Assembly: GCA_900317555.1 (NCBI GenBank)
Contig: ONHF01000007.1
Coordinates: 44,599 to 108,598 of the forward strand
Reading direction: 5' to 3'
Source of the DNA: an uncultured Lachnospiraceae bacterium
Lineage (GTDB): Bacteria; Bacillota; Clostridia; Lachnospirales; Lachnospiraceae
Length of the DNA: 64,000 nucleotides
The translations under genes and the position numbers were made by a program. The notes under the pieces were generated by a model. It was not told the DNA's origin. It was given only the letters and a program-made list of their open reading frames with translations, and made no database searches. The stretch's first letter is position 1. Each line of letters starts with the position of its first letter. Positions 42,174 to 51,060 of the stretch are shown in pieces.

Positions 42174-42583
42174 TGCGGGCAGCGTGTCGCGTTGATATCG
42201 ATCTCGCTTTTGCAGTACGGGCAGATCTTCGTTGTCGGAGCCGCCGGTTCTGCGGGATGGCGGTCGAGCTTTTCATGCGCTTTATTGAACGCCTTGACGA
42301 TCATGAACAGAATGAATGCCATGATGAGGAAGTTCAGGACTGCGGAAATGAAATTGCCGTAGTTGAGCGATACTGTCTGCTCTGGTGTCGCGCCCTGCTT
42401 CAAAACCACAGACATCTTGTCCAGGTTATGCGTGCCGAACAGACCCAGGAGCGGACTGATGATGTCCGCGACCAGTGAATCGACGATCGCCTTGAAAGCA
42501 GCGCCGATGATAACGCCGACAGCCATATCGATCACGTTACCGCGGCTGATAAATGTTTTGAATTCTTCAAATAGTTTCTTCAT
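42149..42583 (-). CDS. mscL: Large-conductance mechanosensitive channel with zinc-ribbon tail
   Basis: A 144-residue MscL. MKKLFEEFKTFISRGNVIDMAVGVIIGAAFKAIVDSLVADIISPL is the N-terminal helix and gate-forming TM1; TM2 is about residues 76-97. It opens under membrane tension as a homopentamer and releases solutes on osmotic downshock. The C-terminal end carries CPYCKSEIDINATRCPHC, a CxxC-x10-CxxC zinc ribbon in place of a plain helical bundle. GGGG lies six bases before the chosen ATG; an earlier in-frame Met adds five residues. Confidence 0.95.
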   Translation of the reverse strand: MKKLFEEFKTFISRGNVIDMAVGVIIGAAFKAIVDSLVADIISPLLGLFGTHNLDKMSVVLKQGATPEQTVSLNYGNFISAVLNFLIMAFILFMIVKAFNKAHEKLDRHPAEPAAPTTKICPYCKSEIDINATRCPHCTSQLDQ

Positions 42584-42606
42584 GATGGCCCCCTTCACAG
42601 GAATTA

Positions 42607-43818
42607 TTATGATTTTTGAATCAGCTTCTTGAAGCAGTCTCCCCGCTCTTCGAAGTTTTTAAAATACCCGTATGACGCAGCCGCGTTCGACATGACGACC
42701 GCACGGCCTTGCGGCGTGATCTCTCCGGCCTTCGCGACCTGCTGCTCCAGATCTTCGACCAGATATACGTTCGGACAATCTTTTACCTGCTCGTAGATCC
42801 GCTTTCCGGAAGCGTAGGCGAGAATGAAATTCAGGTCGCTCCGTCTGCGAATGAAATTGATCAGAATATCATAATCAATCCCGCGGTCCATGCCTCCTAT
42901 CAGCACGGTCGCGGTATCCGGGACCGCATCCACCGCATTGATCGCGGCTTCGGGTATTGTCGAAATCGAATCGTCATAATACGCGATCCCGTCATAGGTT
43001 CCCGCGTACTCCAGCCGGTGCGGCAGGCCGCGGAACGAAGAAAGCGCCTCCCGGATTTCTTTCTCCCTGCAGCCGAACACTTCTTCGGCAATCCGGCAAA
43101 CGACCTCCGCGTTGAACTGATTATGCGCGCCGGGGATGCGAAGCTCAAAGTCTCCCTTTACATGCTCCGCGTCGACAATGCGCTCCTGCGCCTTCGTCCG
43201 GATCGGCGGCACTTCGCTGCCTGCATAAAGGATATCATCCTCCGTCTGGTGCTTCGTAATCCCGCACTTCGCGTCAAAGTAATGCTCCAGCGTATGATAC
43301 CTGTCCAGATGATCCTCAAAGAGATCGAGGAATACGGCGACATGCGGGTCCGCCTGCAGCCGCTGGCACTGGTGACAGGAAAGCTCGAAGACCGCGATGC
43401 TGTCGGGGTCCATCTGATCAATATAGTCAAAACAAGGCTTTCCGATATTCCCCATCAGGAACACCGATCTGTCCGTGCACGCGGAAAGCACCGTGTAGAG
43501 CAGCGCGCTGGTCGTGCTCTTGCCTTTGGTTCCTGTAATTCCTACGGTCTGCGCGCCGTATTCTTCCATGAAGACTTCCGTCTGGGAAGTGAATTTTGTG
43601 TTTGTCCAGTCCGGCGCGTCTTCCTCGAACGGGATGCCGGGGCTGACGAAAACATAGTCGTAGTTTTCCTCATGCACGCCTTCGCGCGGTCCCTCGTACG
43701 TATCGAGGATTGCCGGGGAGCACTTGCTCCGAAGCAGCTTTTCTGTTGATCTGCCTTCCCGTCCGCAGCCCCAGATCAGGATCTTTTTTCCTTTAAATTT
43801 TTCAATCGTCTTTTCCAC
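42607..43818 (-). CDS. murD: MurD-like Mur ligase (UDP-MurNAc-L-Ala:D-Glu ligase family)
   Basis: A 403-residue Mur ligase, shorter than most MurD (about 450). The N-terminal domain KILIWGCGREGRSTEKLL, ATP loop GITGTKGKSTT (about 93-103), FELSCHQCQRL, carbamylated-Lys region DRYHTLEHYFDAKCGI, and C-terminal PHRLEYAGTYDGIAYYDDSISTIPEA match MurD. It would add D-Glu to UDP-MurNAc-L-Ala in peptidoglycan synthesis. No dcw cluster genes surround it and mscL follows, so it may be a second copy or a relative with another acceptor. Confidence 0.8.
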   Translation of the reverse strand: MEKTIEKFKGKKILIWGCGREGRSTEKLLRSKCSPAILDTYEGPREGVHEENYDYVFVSPGIPFEEDAPDWTNTKFTSQTEVFMEEYGAQTVGITGTKGKSTTSALLYTVLSACTDRSVFLMGNIGKPCFDYIDQMDPDSIAVFELSCHQCQRLQADPHVAVFLDLFEDHLDRYHTLEHYFDAKCGITKHQTEDDILYAGSEVPPIRTKAQERIVDAEHVKGDFELRIPGAHNQFNAEVVCRIAEEVFGCREKEIREALSSFRGLPHRLEYAGTYDGIAYYDDSISTIPEAAINAVDAVPDTATVLIGGMDRGIDYDILINFIRRRSDLNFILAYASGKRIYEQVKDCPNVYLVEDLEQQVAKAGEITPQGRAVVMSNAAASYGYFKNFEERGDCFKKLIQKS

Positions 43819-43843
43819 GAAGTCCTGCCTTTCTTCCTGCCGC

Positions 43844-45034
43844 TTACAGCTCCGAGAAGTCCGTATCCATATTGGCGGCTACCTGATAGTCCGGATAGGC
43901 TGCCTGTACCTGATCCACGACTTCTCTGAATACCGCCTGCCTGTCCTTCGCCCGGAAACTGATAACGAGGTCGAAGCGGATTGTTTTCTCCGCTTCACAC
44001 AGGTAGAAGCCATGCATCTGATTCACATATTCGTTTTTCATGACCATCTTGCGGATCGAATCCCGCACCTGCGCGGCATGGTTGTTCTTCGTATTCATCG
44101 AATACAGGCCGATGCCGGTCAGGATCACGCCGTGCTTCTCGTAGACCTTCAGCGCAATTTTGCGGATCAGTTCGTCAATTTCATCCGCGGTCAGCGTATC
44201 CGGCACTTCGATATGGATAGAACCATTATACCTGTCCGGGCCGTAATCATGAAGAATAAGATCGTATGCGCCATGAACTTCGTCAAAACTGTTCACTGTC
44301 GCCTTCACCTTTTTAACAAGCTCGGGGTCCGCACCGGTGCCGAGGAGCTTTCCGATCGTCTCCCGCAGCATGTCAATACCGGACTTCATGATGACAACAG
44401 AAATAATTGCGCCGAGCCATGCTTCCAGACTCACGTGGAAAATCAGATATACCACCGCCGCAAGCAGCGTTGACGCAGAGATCACGGAATCCATTGTAGC
44501 GTCCTGACCGGAGTTGACAAGAGAGTCGCTGTTGACTTTCTTACCGGTGGATTTGAAGAAGCTGCCAAGCATGATTTTAGCGACAACCGCAACCGCGATG
44601 ATTACAAGCGCCACAGCCGAATAGTCGGAAGCTTCCGGATGGATGATCTTCTTAACCGATTCCTCCAGTGAAGTAAAGCCCGCATACAGAACAATCACCG
44701 CGATAATCATCGCGGAAAGATATTCAATGCGGCCATAGCCGAACGGGTGCTTTCTGTCCGGCTCTTTCCCCGCGAGCTTCGTTCCTACTATTGTAATAAT
44801 CGAAGAGCCCGCGTCGGAGATATTGTTGACCGCGTCCAGTGTAATCGCGATCGAGTTGGACAGCATGCCGATGACTGCCTTGAAAGCCGCGAGAGCGACA
44901 TTGACAAGAATGCCGATAATACTGGTCCGTACGATGACTTTGTTACGGCTCTCCCCCTTCGCGTCATTTAAAAGGTCTATCTGTGTGACCTTTACCGTTT
45001 CGTCTTCTTTTATATCTTCCTGCGCCTTCGTCAT
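43844..45034 (-). CDS. Cation diffusion facilitator (CDF) family metal exporter
   Basis: A 396-residue CDF protein with six membrane helices and a long cytoplasmic C-terminal region. SNSIAITLDAVNNISDAGSSIITI has the metal-binding Asp pair of TM2, and GQDATMDSVISA that of TM5. HPFGYGRIEYLSAM is the usual loop between TM2 and TM3. It exports Zn, Mn, Fe or similar; the TM2 NxxD and TM5 DxxxD-type sites would help decide but do not fix it. The start MTKAQED follows AAAGGAG at ten bases; an upstream GTG is less likely. It heads the minus-strand run, divergent from the YwaF-like gene. Confidence 0.9.
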   Translation of the reverse strand: MTKAQEDIKEDETVKVTQIDLLNDAKGESRNKVIVRTSIIGILVNVALAAFKAVIGMLSNSIAITLDAVNNISDAGSSIITIVGTKLAGKEPDRKHPFGYGRIEYLSAMIIAVIVLYAGFTSLEESVKKIIHPEASDYSAVALVIIAVAVVAKIMLGSFFKSTGKKVNSDSLVNSGQDATMDSVISASTLLAAVVYLIFHVSLEAWLGAIISVVIMKSGIDMLRETIGKLLGTGADPELVKKVKATVNSFDEVHGAYDLILHDYGPDRYNGSIHIEVPDTLTADEIDELIRKIALKVYEKHGVILTGIGLYSMNTKNNHAAQVRDSIRKMVMKNEYVNQMHGFYLCEAEKTIRFDLVISFRAKDRQAVFREVVDQVQAAYPDYQVAANMDTDFSEL

Positions 45035-45136
45035 TTTATACGTCTCCTTTAATTGCACACAATTAAATCAACGCAACTATACCACGGAATTGCCTCCCGT
45101 GCTAGAATAATTGTGTTTTTTCTTACGGAGGTATCT

Positions 45137-45973
45137 ATGTTTCGTTATTTCTGGATGGAAGGGAAGGATATTCCCGCGGGTGTCGGCTTCGGCCATTTCA
45201 CGGCAAAACATATCCTGATGCTGCTTCTATGCGCGGTTTTCATCACGGTGCTGACGCTCTGGTTTAAAAAACAACCGCTGCGGCGGCAGAACACGTTCCT
45301 GAAAATTCTGGCGTGTCTGATGCTGGCGGGGAATCTTGTGCGCGATTTGTTTTTACTGATCATCGGACGGATGAGCCTTGCTTATCTCCCGCTGCATCTG
45401 TGCAGCTTTTCGATTTTCGTTTATCTGCTGCACGCGTTTCTTCCCGAATCCTACAATGACACCGTCATGACACTGAATCCCGCAAACGGCCGTTACTTTG
45501 CGGTCCGGGACCCCGAATACAGCGAATCGTCCGGCATCCATCAGTCCCCGTTTCGCGAAGCGCTCGGCGAGATCGGCTTTGTCCTGCTGCTGCCGGGCAC
45601 GGTCTGCGCGCTCCTGTTTCCCGACTGGAGCAGTTATCCTATTCTGAATTTCATGAGCCTGCACAGCTTTCTGTGGCATGCGGTTTTATCGGCCTATCCG
45701 GTTCTGCTTCTGGTTTCCGGCCGGATCCATCCGACCATACACCATTTCTGGTATCCGTTCGCGTTTCTTCTTGTGTTCGTGCCGCCGGTGTGGCTGTTTG
45801 ATGTACTTACAGGATATAACTATCTGTTTGTTCTGTTTCCGCCGGCAGGCACACCCCTTGCATGGATCTACAGCTATATGGGCGGCGCCTGGCGGCTGGG
45901 ATACGCGCTGCTGACTTCTGTGGTCATTCTTGCTGTTTATGGGGGAATTGAGCTGGTGCGGTACTTTAAGTAG
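45137..45973 (+). CDS. YwaF/TIGR02206-like integral membrane protein
   Basis: A 278-residue protein with seven or so helices. GVGFGHFTAKHILMLLLCAV and YLPLHLCSFSIFVYLL, with the buried His and Cys, then SLHSFLWHAVLSAYPV, match the YwaF (TIGR02206) family, which in eukaryotes includes TMEM164-like proteins. Its job in bacteria is unknown. The start MFRYFWMEG has GGAGG at six bases; upstream in-frame codons overlap the CDF promoter. It ends just before a 54-bp repeat array that it shares with the convergent tex gene. Confidence 0.8.
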   Translation: MFRYFWMEGKDIPAGVGFGHFTAKHILMLLLCAVFITVLTLWFKKQPLRRQNTFLKILACLMLAGNLVRDLFLLIIGRMSLAYLPLHLCSFSIFVYLLHAFLPESYNDTVMTLNPANGRYFAVRDPEYSESSGIHQSPFREALGEIGFVLLLPGTVCALLFPDWSSYPILNFMSLHSFLWHAVLSAYPVLLLVSGRIHPTIHHFWYPFAFLLVFVPPVWLFDVLTGYNYLFVLFPPAGTPLAWIYSYMGGAWRLGYALLTSVVILAVYGGIELVRYFK

Positions 45974-45980
45974 TTGGAAA

Positions 45981-46207
45981 CTGGAGACAAGCGTCTTCAC
46001 TCCGCATTTCGCCGGCTAATGCCGGCGCTGCGGACTGGAGACAAGCGTCCTCACTCCGCATTTCGCCGGCTAATGCCGGCGCTGCGGACTGGAGACAAGC
46101 GTCCTCACTCCGCATTTCGCCGGCTATCGCCGGCGCTGCAGACTGGAGACAAGCGTCCTCACTCCGCATTTCGCCGGCTAATGCCGGCGCTGCGGACTGG
46201 AGACAAG
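45981..46207. repeat. 54-bp tandem repeat, 4.2 copies, each with a hairpin
   Basis: Units start at 45981, 46035, 46089 and 46143, with a partial fifth at 46197. Each has a stem CGCCGGC-TAAT-GCCGGCG (loop TATC in unit 3) inside a weaker TCCGC/GCGGA stem. The array lies between convergent genes and its last unit encodes the C-terminal end of Tex. The 54-bp period keeps frame, and both strands are open through it. It is probably variable in copy number between strains. Confidence 0.95.
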
Positions 46208-48459
46208 AGCCGCAGACTTATCCGTCCCTTCCTCCGATCCACGTCCAGCACCTGTACATCCACAATATCACCGACATGAACAACATCCAGCGGATGCTTC
46301 ACAAAATGATCCGAAAGCTTTGAGATATGCACAAGGCCGTCCTGATGCACGCCGATATCCACAAAGGCGCCGAAATCCACGACATTTCTGACCGTGCCTC
46401 TGAGTTCCATCCCCGGCTGCAGATCTTCCAGCGAAAGAACATCCTGCCGCAGGACCGGCCCCTGCACATCCAGTCTGGGGTCCCGCCCCGGCTGCGCAAG
46501 CTCCGAAAGGACGTCCTGCAAAGTGTATTCACCAAGTCCGGTATCCCGGGAAAGCTGCTGCAGCGAAAGGCGTCCATTGCCGGCCGTACCGCCACGCATG
46601 CCGCCGGCTGTCACTTTCATTGAAGCCACGCGCTCCCGCAGCTTTCCCGTTCTGCCGCCCGCGATGTCTTGCGGCGTATACCCCAGTTCCTTTAAAACTA
46701 TCCTCGCGGCATCATAGCTTTCCGGATGAACCGCGGTCATGTCAAGCGGTTCGCTTCCGCCTGTAATACGCAGGAACCCGGCACACTGTTCAAACGCCTT
46801 GGGACCGAGTTTCGGCACTTTTAACAGCTCGCGCCTTGAGCGGAACCGGCCGTTGGCTTCTCTGTAAGCCACGATGTTTTTCGCGGTCGTTTTATTGATA
46901 CCGGAAATATAAGACAGGAGTGCCGCAGAGGCCGTATTGACATCCACGCCAACCTGATTCACGCAGTCTTCGACAACCGCGTGCAGCGTTTCTCCGAGCT
47001 TTGTCTGATTCATATCGTGCTGGTACTGGCCGACGCCGATCGCTTTCGGATCGATTTTCACCAGCTCCGCAAGCGGGTCCTGCAGGCGGCGCGCAATCGA
47101 CGCAGCGCTCCTCTGCCCGACGTCAAACTGCGGAAACTCTTCGGTCGCGAGTTCGCTCGCCGAATAGACCGAAGCGCCTGCTTCATTCACAATCGCGTAC
47201 TTTAAGGGAAGTCCGGATTCCTTTATGAAATCCGCGATCACCTGCTCGGATTCACGGGAAGCGGATCCGTTTCCGCAGGAAATCACATCGACACCATACC
47301 TGCGGCAGAGCGTGTTCAGCTCTTTTTTCGCTTCCTTCACCTTATTCTGCGGCGCGGTCGGAAAGATTACCCTGGTCGCGAGCACTTTTCCCGTCCTGTC
47401 CACAACCGCGAGCTTGCAGCCGGTACGGAAGGCGGGGTCCCAGCCCAGGACAACCTTCCCCTCAACCGGCGCCTGCATCAGAAGCTGCCGCAGATTCGAG
47501 GCAAAAACCGTCATTGCGCCGTCTTCCGCCTTCTGTGTGAGAACACCGCGAAGTTCGGTTTCGATCGAAGGCGCGATCAGACGTTTATAAGCGTCTGCCG
47601 CCACAACTTGCAGGTACGGCGCGGTCTTTTCATTTTCACGGAAAACATCCCTTGACGATGTCTTCCGCAGATTCAGGCGGCGGTACAGATGCTGCACAAT
47701 CTCCTCCTGCGGAGCTTCAATCCGCACCGAAAGGAACTTCTCTTTCTCCCCCCTGTTGACCGCGAGTATCCGGTGCCCCGGAATCCTGGAAAGCGGCTCG
47801 CTGTACTCGTAGTACATTTCGTAAACCGCTTCTCTCTGCGCCAGCTTTTCGTTTTGCTGCGTGGCTTTTCCCGGTTTTCCGGTCTTTTCGGTTACGAGCC
47901 TGCCTTCCCGCAGCGTCTTTTCCCGGATCCATGCCCGCTCTTTCGCGTCATCCGAAAGCATTTCGGAAAGGATATCCATTGCCATATGCAGCGCCGTGTC
48001 CGCGTCCGGGATCCCGTCCTCCTTGTTCACATACCGCTGTGCTTCCTGCTGCGGATACAGTTCTGTTTTTTCAAGCAGGAGATAGTCGGCAAGCGGCTGC
48101 AGCCCCTTCTCTTTCGCGATCATCGCACGCGTCCTTCTCTTGGGACGGAGCGGGCGGTAAAGATCTTCCAGAGCAGTGGCAGTCATCGCCTCCCCGATCT
48201 CTTTACGAAGCTCCGGCGTAAGCTTTCCCTGTGCTTCGATCGCGGACAGAATCGTCTTCCTCCTTTCATCGAGCGCGCGCAGATACCGGAGCCGCTCGTC
48301 AAAAGCGCGCAGCTGCTCATCGCTCATGTTGCCATGCTGCTCTTTCCTGTAGCGCGCGATGAACGGGATCGTATTGCCCTCGTCGATCAGACGGATCACG
48401 GCCTGTGCCTGCTCCCGCCGCAGATTCTGTTCCTTTGTAATGACGTTGATAATATCCAT
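46159..48459 (-). CDS. tex: Tex family RNA-binding protein
   Basis: A 766-residue Tex protein (usual length 720-780). N-terminal helical region, YqgF-like RNase H-fold domain (VVLGWDPAFRTGCKLAVVDRTG, about 330), helix-hairpin-helix domain (ALLSYISGINKTTAKNIVAYREANG, about 510) and a C-terminal S1 RNA-binding domain (GMELRGTVRNVVDFGAFVDIGVHQDGLVHISKLSD) are in the normal order. Tex helps in transcription and RNA handling. The last dozen or so residues (SAGISRRNAE) come from the 54-bp repeat array, so the native end has been replaced or extended. It follows the M24 peptidase gene by 11 bp. Confidence 0.95.
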   Translation of the reverse strand: MDIINVITKEQNLRREQAQAVIRLIDEGNTIPFIARYRKEQHGNMSDEQLRAFDERLRYLRALDERRKTILSAIEAQGKLTPELRKEIGEAMTATALEDLYRPLRPKRRTRAMIAKEKGLQPLADYLLLEKTELYPQQEAQRYVNKEDGIPDADTALHMAMDILSEMLSDDAKERAWIREKTLREGRLVTEKTGKPGKATQQNEKLAQREAVYEMYYEYSEPLSRIPGHRILAVNRGEKEKFLSVRIEAPQEEIVQHLYRRLNLRKTSSRDVFRENEKTAPYLQVVAADAYKRLIAPSIETELRGVLTQKAEDGAMTVFASNLRQLLMQAPVEGKVVLGWDPAFRTGCKLAVVDRTGKVLATRVIFPTAPQNKVKEAKKELNTLCRRYGVDVISCGNGSASRESEQVIADFIKESGLPLKYAIVNEAGASVYSASELATEEFPQFDVGQRSAASIARRLQDPLAELVKIDPKAIGVGQYQHDMNQTKLGETLHAVVEDCVNQVGVDVNTASAALLSYISGINKTTAKNIVAYREANGRFRSRRELLKVPKLGPKAFEQCAGFLRITGGSEPLDMTAVHPESYDAARIVLKELGYTPQDIAGGRTGKLRERVASMKVTAGGMRGGTAGNGRLSLQQLSRDTGLGEYTLQDVLSELAQPGRDPRLDVQGPVLRQDVLSLEDLQPGMELRGTVRNVVDFGAFVDIGVHQDGLVHISKLSDHFVKHPLDVVHVGDIVDVQVLDVDRRKGRISLRLLSPVRSAGISRRNAE

Positions 48460-48470
48460 GCAAAAACCTT

Positions 48471-49553
48471 TTACCCGATAACTTCCAGATCCTTCGGATA
48501 GCTGTTGAGCACTTCATGCCCGTTCTGTGTGATCAGAACAAGATCCTCGATCCGGACACCCATTTCGCCCGGAAGATAAATGCCGGGTTCGATCGAGTGT
48601 GTGTTGCCTGCCCGCGTCACGCTCTGATTCGCCAGCGAAACATCCCCGTACTCATGGTCTTCAATGCCGATGAAATGGCCGAGCCTGTGCGTGAAGTACG
48701 GACCGAACCCCTCAGCTTCGATAATGTCGCGCGCTGTTTTGTCAACAGTGGAAAGCACAATACCCGGCCGCAGCATCTGCTCCGCTGCGCGGTTTGCCTT
48801 CAGTACTGTTTCATAAACGAGACGGTCCCGCTCCGAGGGCTCCCTTTTGTAGAAGAATGTTCTCGTCATATCCGAGCAGTAATTGTCCGCGACGCACCCG
48901 ACGTCGAACAGGACGCAGTCTCCTTCCTGCAAAACAGTCCCGTCCGGCATATGATGCGGGTCCGCGGCATGCGCGCCGAACGATACAATCGGATCAAAGG
49001 AATATTTCTGCGCGCCGAGCGACTTGTAGATCGGCAGCAGCTGCTCCGCGATTTCAATTTCGCTGACGCCGGGGACTACAAGCTTTACAAAGCGTTCCAT
49101 CGCGGCGTCGTTGATTCTGGAACTCCTGCGCATCAGCTCCTGCTCGCGTTCATCTTTGACCTGTCTGGTCAGATCAATTGCGATCGAACCGCCGGTGTAA
49201 CCTGCAGCGACGTTGTTTTCCATCATCATAAGCAGAAATTTCGAAGGCATGACTTTATCAATGCCAAGCTTCTGCTGCGGGTCTATTTCATTCTTCCAAA
49301 GAGGCACGATGTCGTCCGTATCGCTGAAATAAACCTTCTCTACGCCGATCTCTTCCTCAAACTGAAAAAGGATGTTGACATACAGCACCGCCGGGCGGTT
49401 GAGGCGAAGAAGGAGTCCTAAAAACCGCTCTCCCGGGAAAATCCATTTGCCGGTCAGCCAGAAGATCGCGTTCGGGTCGCTGACCATCATCTGCGTAAGT
49501 CCTCTTTCTTCCATTTCGCCGAAAACGCGGCGCACTCTTTTTTCATCCAGCAT
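48471..49553 (-). CDS. M24 family metallopeptidase (Xaa-Pro aminopeptidase/PepQ-like)
   Basis: A 360-residue peptidase with creatinase N-terminal domain and pita-bread catalytic domain. The metal ligands are in FDVGCVADNYCSDMTRTF (two Asp), THRLGHFIGIEDHE (His), SIEPGIYL (Glu) and the GVRIEDLVLI Glu near the C-terminus. It removes N-terminal residues before proline or splits Xaa-Pro dipeptides, in the cytoplasm. AGGAGG lies ten bases before the ATG. It shares a divergent intergenic region with the M18 aminopeptidase gene, so both peptide-use genes may be controlled together. Confidence 0.9.
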   Translation of the reverse strand: MLDEKRVRRVFGEMEERGLTQMMVSDPNAIFWLTGKWIFPGERFLGLLLRLNRPAVLYVNILFQFEEEIGVEKVYFSDTDDIVPLWKNEIDPQQKLGIDKVMPSKFLLMMMENNVAAGYTGGSIAIDLTRQVKDEREQELMRRSSRINDAAMERFVKLVVPGVSEIEIAEQLLPIYKSLGAQKYSFDPIVSFGAHAADPHHMPDGTVLQEGDCVLFDVGCVADNYCSDMTRTFFYKREPSERDRLVYETVLKANRAAEQMLRPGIVLSTVDKTARDIIEAEGFGPYFTHRLGHFIGIEDHEYGDVSLANQSVTRAGNTHSIEPGIYLPGEMGVRIEDLVLITQNGHEVLNSYPKDLEVIG

Positions 49554-49682
49554 TATCTGTGTCCTCCTTCTGCAAGGCTGTGATACAATTTTGAAGTCAG
49601 CCGGTATCCTTTGATTTCAAAGCCGCGGCTGAACATTTATCATTATAAACAAGATGGAAGCAATAACAAGAATGGAGGCATG

Positions 49683-51017
49683 ATGTTCGAAAATATTAAC
49701 GAAGGGCTCCTTGACTTTCTTGAAAAAAGTCCGACCGCTTTCCACGCCGTTTCCAATATCCGGGCGGTGCTCCATGCGTCAGGTTATACGGAGCTTTCCG
49801 AATCACAGAAGTGGGAGCTGCGCCGGGGCGGGCGCTATTTTACCGTAAGGAACGAATCTTCGGTCATCGCGTTCCGGATTCCGCAGGAAGACTACACGCA
49901 TTTCATGATCGCAGCTGCGCACAGCGACTCTCCGTCGTTTAAAATCAAGGCAAATCCCGAGGTGAAGGCGGGGCCGTATGTCAAGCTCAACGTCGAGAAA
50001 TACGGAGGTATGCTGATTGCTCCCTGGTTTGACAGACCGCTCTCCGTTGCCGGCAGACTCATTGTGCGGGATGAAAACGGCGGCCTTACCACAAGGCTTG
50101 TCAATGTGGACAGAGATCTTCTGATGCTGCCGTCTCTCGCGATTCATATGGACCGGGAAGCAAACAGCGGGCACGCATTCAATGTACAGAACGAGGTCAT
50201 GCCTTTGTTTGGCGACGAGACAAGCGCAGGGCACTTTATGGAAATTGTGGCGCAGGCGGCCGGGGTTAAAAAGGAAGCTATTCTCGGCGATGATCTTTTC
50301 CTCTACGCACGGGGCAGAGGCACCGTATTCGGCGCTGATCATGAGTATCTTTCGGCCGGGCATCTCGATGATCTGCAGTGCGTATACGCGGCGCTGCAGG
50401 GCTTTATTGCGTCCGGGGATTCCACCGAAAAGGGCTGCAGGACTGCGCAGGGAACACTTCCGGTTCTTGCGGTTTTCGATAATGAAGAAGTCGGGAGCGG
50501 CACAAAACAAGGCGCGGACAGCACGTTTCTGGAAGATGTTCTGAGAAGAATCAACGAAGTACTTGGCGGCGGCACGGAGCAGCTTCTCCGCGCGGTCTCT
50601 TCCAGCTTTATGGTCTCCGCGGACAACGCGCACGCGATCCATCCGAATTATCCCAGCAAAGCAGATCCTGTTAACCGCCCGGTTATGAACCGCGGAATTG
50701 TTATAAAATACAATGCAAACCAGAAATATACGACCGATGCGGTCAGCGCAGCGCTCTTTAAAATGTTCTGCCGCAGGGCGGATGTTCCCTTCCAGGAGTT
50801 CACGAACCGTTCGGATATGGCAGGCGGCTCCACGCTTGGCAACATCTCGAACGCGCACGTTTCGCTGAACACCGTCGATGTCGGTCTGCCGCAGCTCGCG
50901 ATGCATTCGCCATATGAAGCCGCAGGCGTAAAGGATACTGCTTATCTTGCGCGCGTCCTGCTTGTGATCTTTCGCTCGGGCCTTTCGGGCGGCGCCCCCG
51001 GCTCCTACCGTCTGTAA
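49683..51017 (+). CDS. apeB: M18 family aminopeptidase
   Basis: A 444-residue zinc aminopeptidase of the aspartyl aminopeptidase family. IAAAHSDSPSFKIK (His and Asp ligands), SAGHLDDLQCVYAAL (Asp), FDNEEVGSGTKQGA (two Glu, catalytic and ligand) and the C-terminal GLPQLAMHSPYEAAG (His) are all present. It removes acidic or neutral N-terminal residues. Two adjacent ATGs (49680, 49683) follow GGAGG; the second has the better spacing. An in-frame reading from 49611 is not supported by a ribosome site. Confidence 0.92.
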   Translation: MFENINEGLLDFLEKSPTAFHAVSNIRAVLHASGYTELSESQKWELRRGGRYFTVRNESSVIAFRIPQEDYTHFMIAAAHSDSPSFKIKANPEVKAGPYVKLNVEKYGGMLIAPWFDRPLSVAGRLIVRDENGGLTTRLVNVDRDLLMLPSLAIHMDREANSGHAFNVQNEVMPLFGDETSAGHFMEIVAQAAGVKKEAILGDDLFLYARGRGTVFGADHEYLSAGHLDDLQCVYAALQGFIASGDSTEKGCRTAQGTLPVLAVFDNEEVGSGTKQGADSTFLEDVLRRINEVLGGGTEQLLRAVSSSFMVSADNAHAIHPNYPSKADPVNRPVMNRGIVIKYNANQKYTTDAVSAALFKMFCRRADVPFQEFTNRSDMAGGSTLGNISNAHVSLNTVDVGLPQLAMHSPYEAAGVKDTAYLARVLLVIFRSGLSGGAPGSYRL

Positions 51018-51060
51018 GCGCGCGGCGCTGTTTTCTCTTCAACAAAAAGGAAGGAGGACC

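Noticed and set aside
45981-46207. CRISPR array
   Set aside because: The units are directly adjacent and identical over their whole 54 bp; there are no unique spacers and no cas genes nearby.
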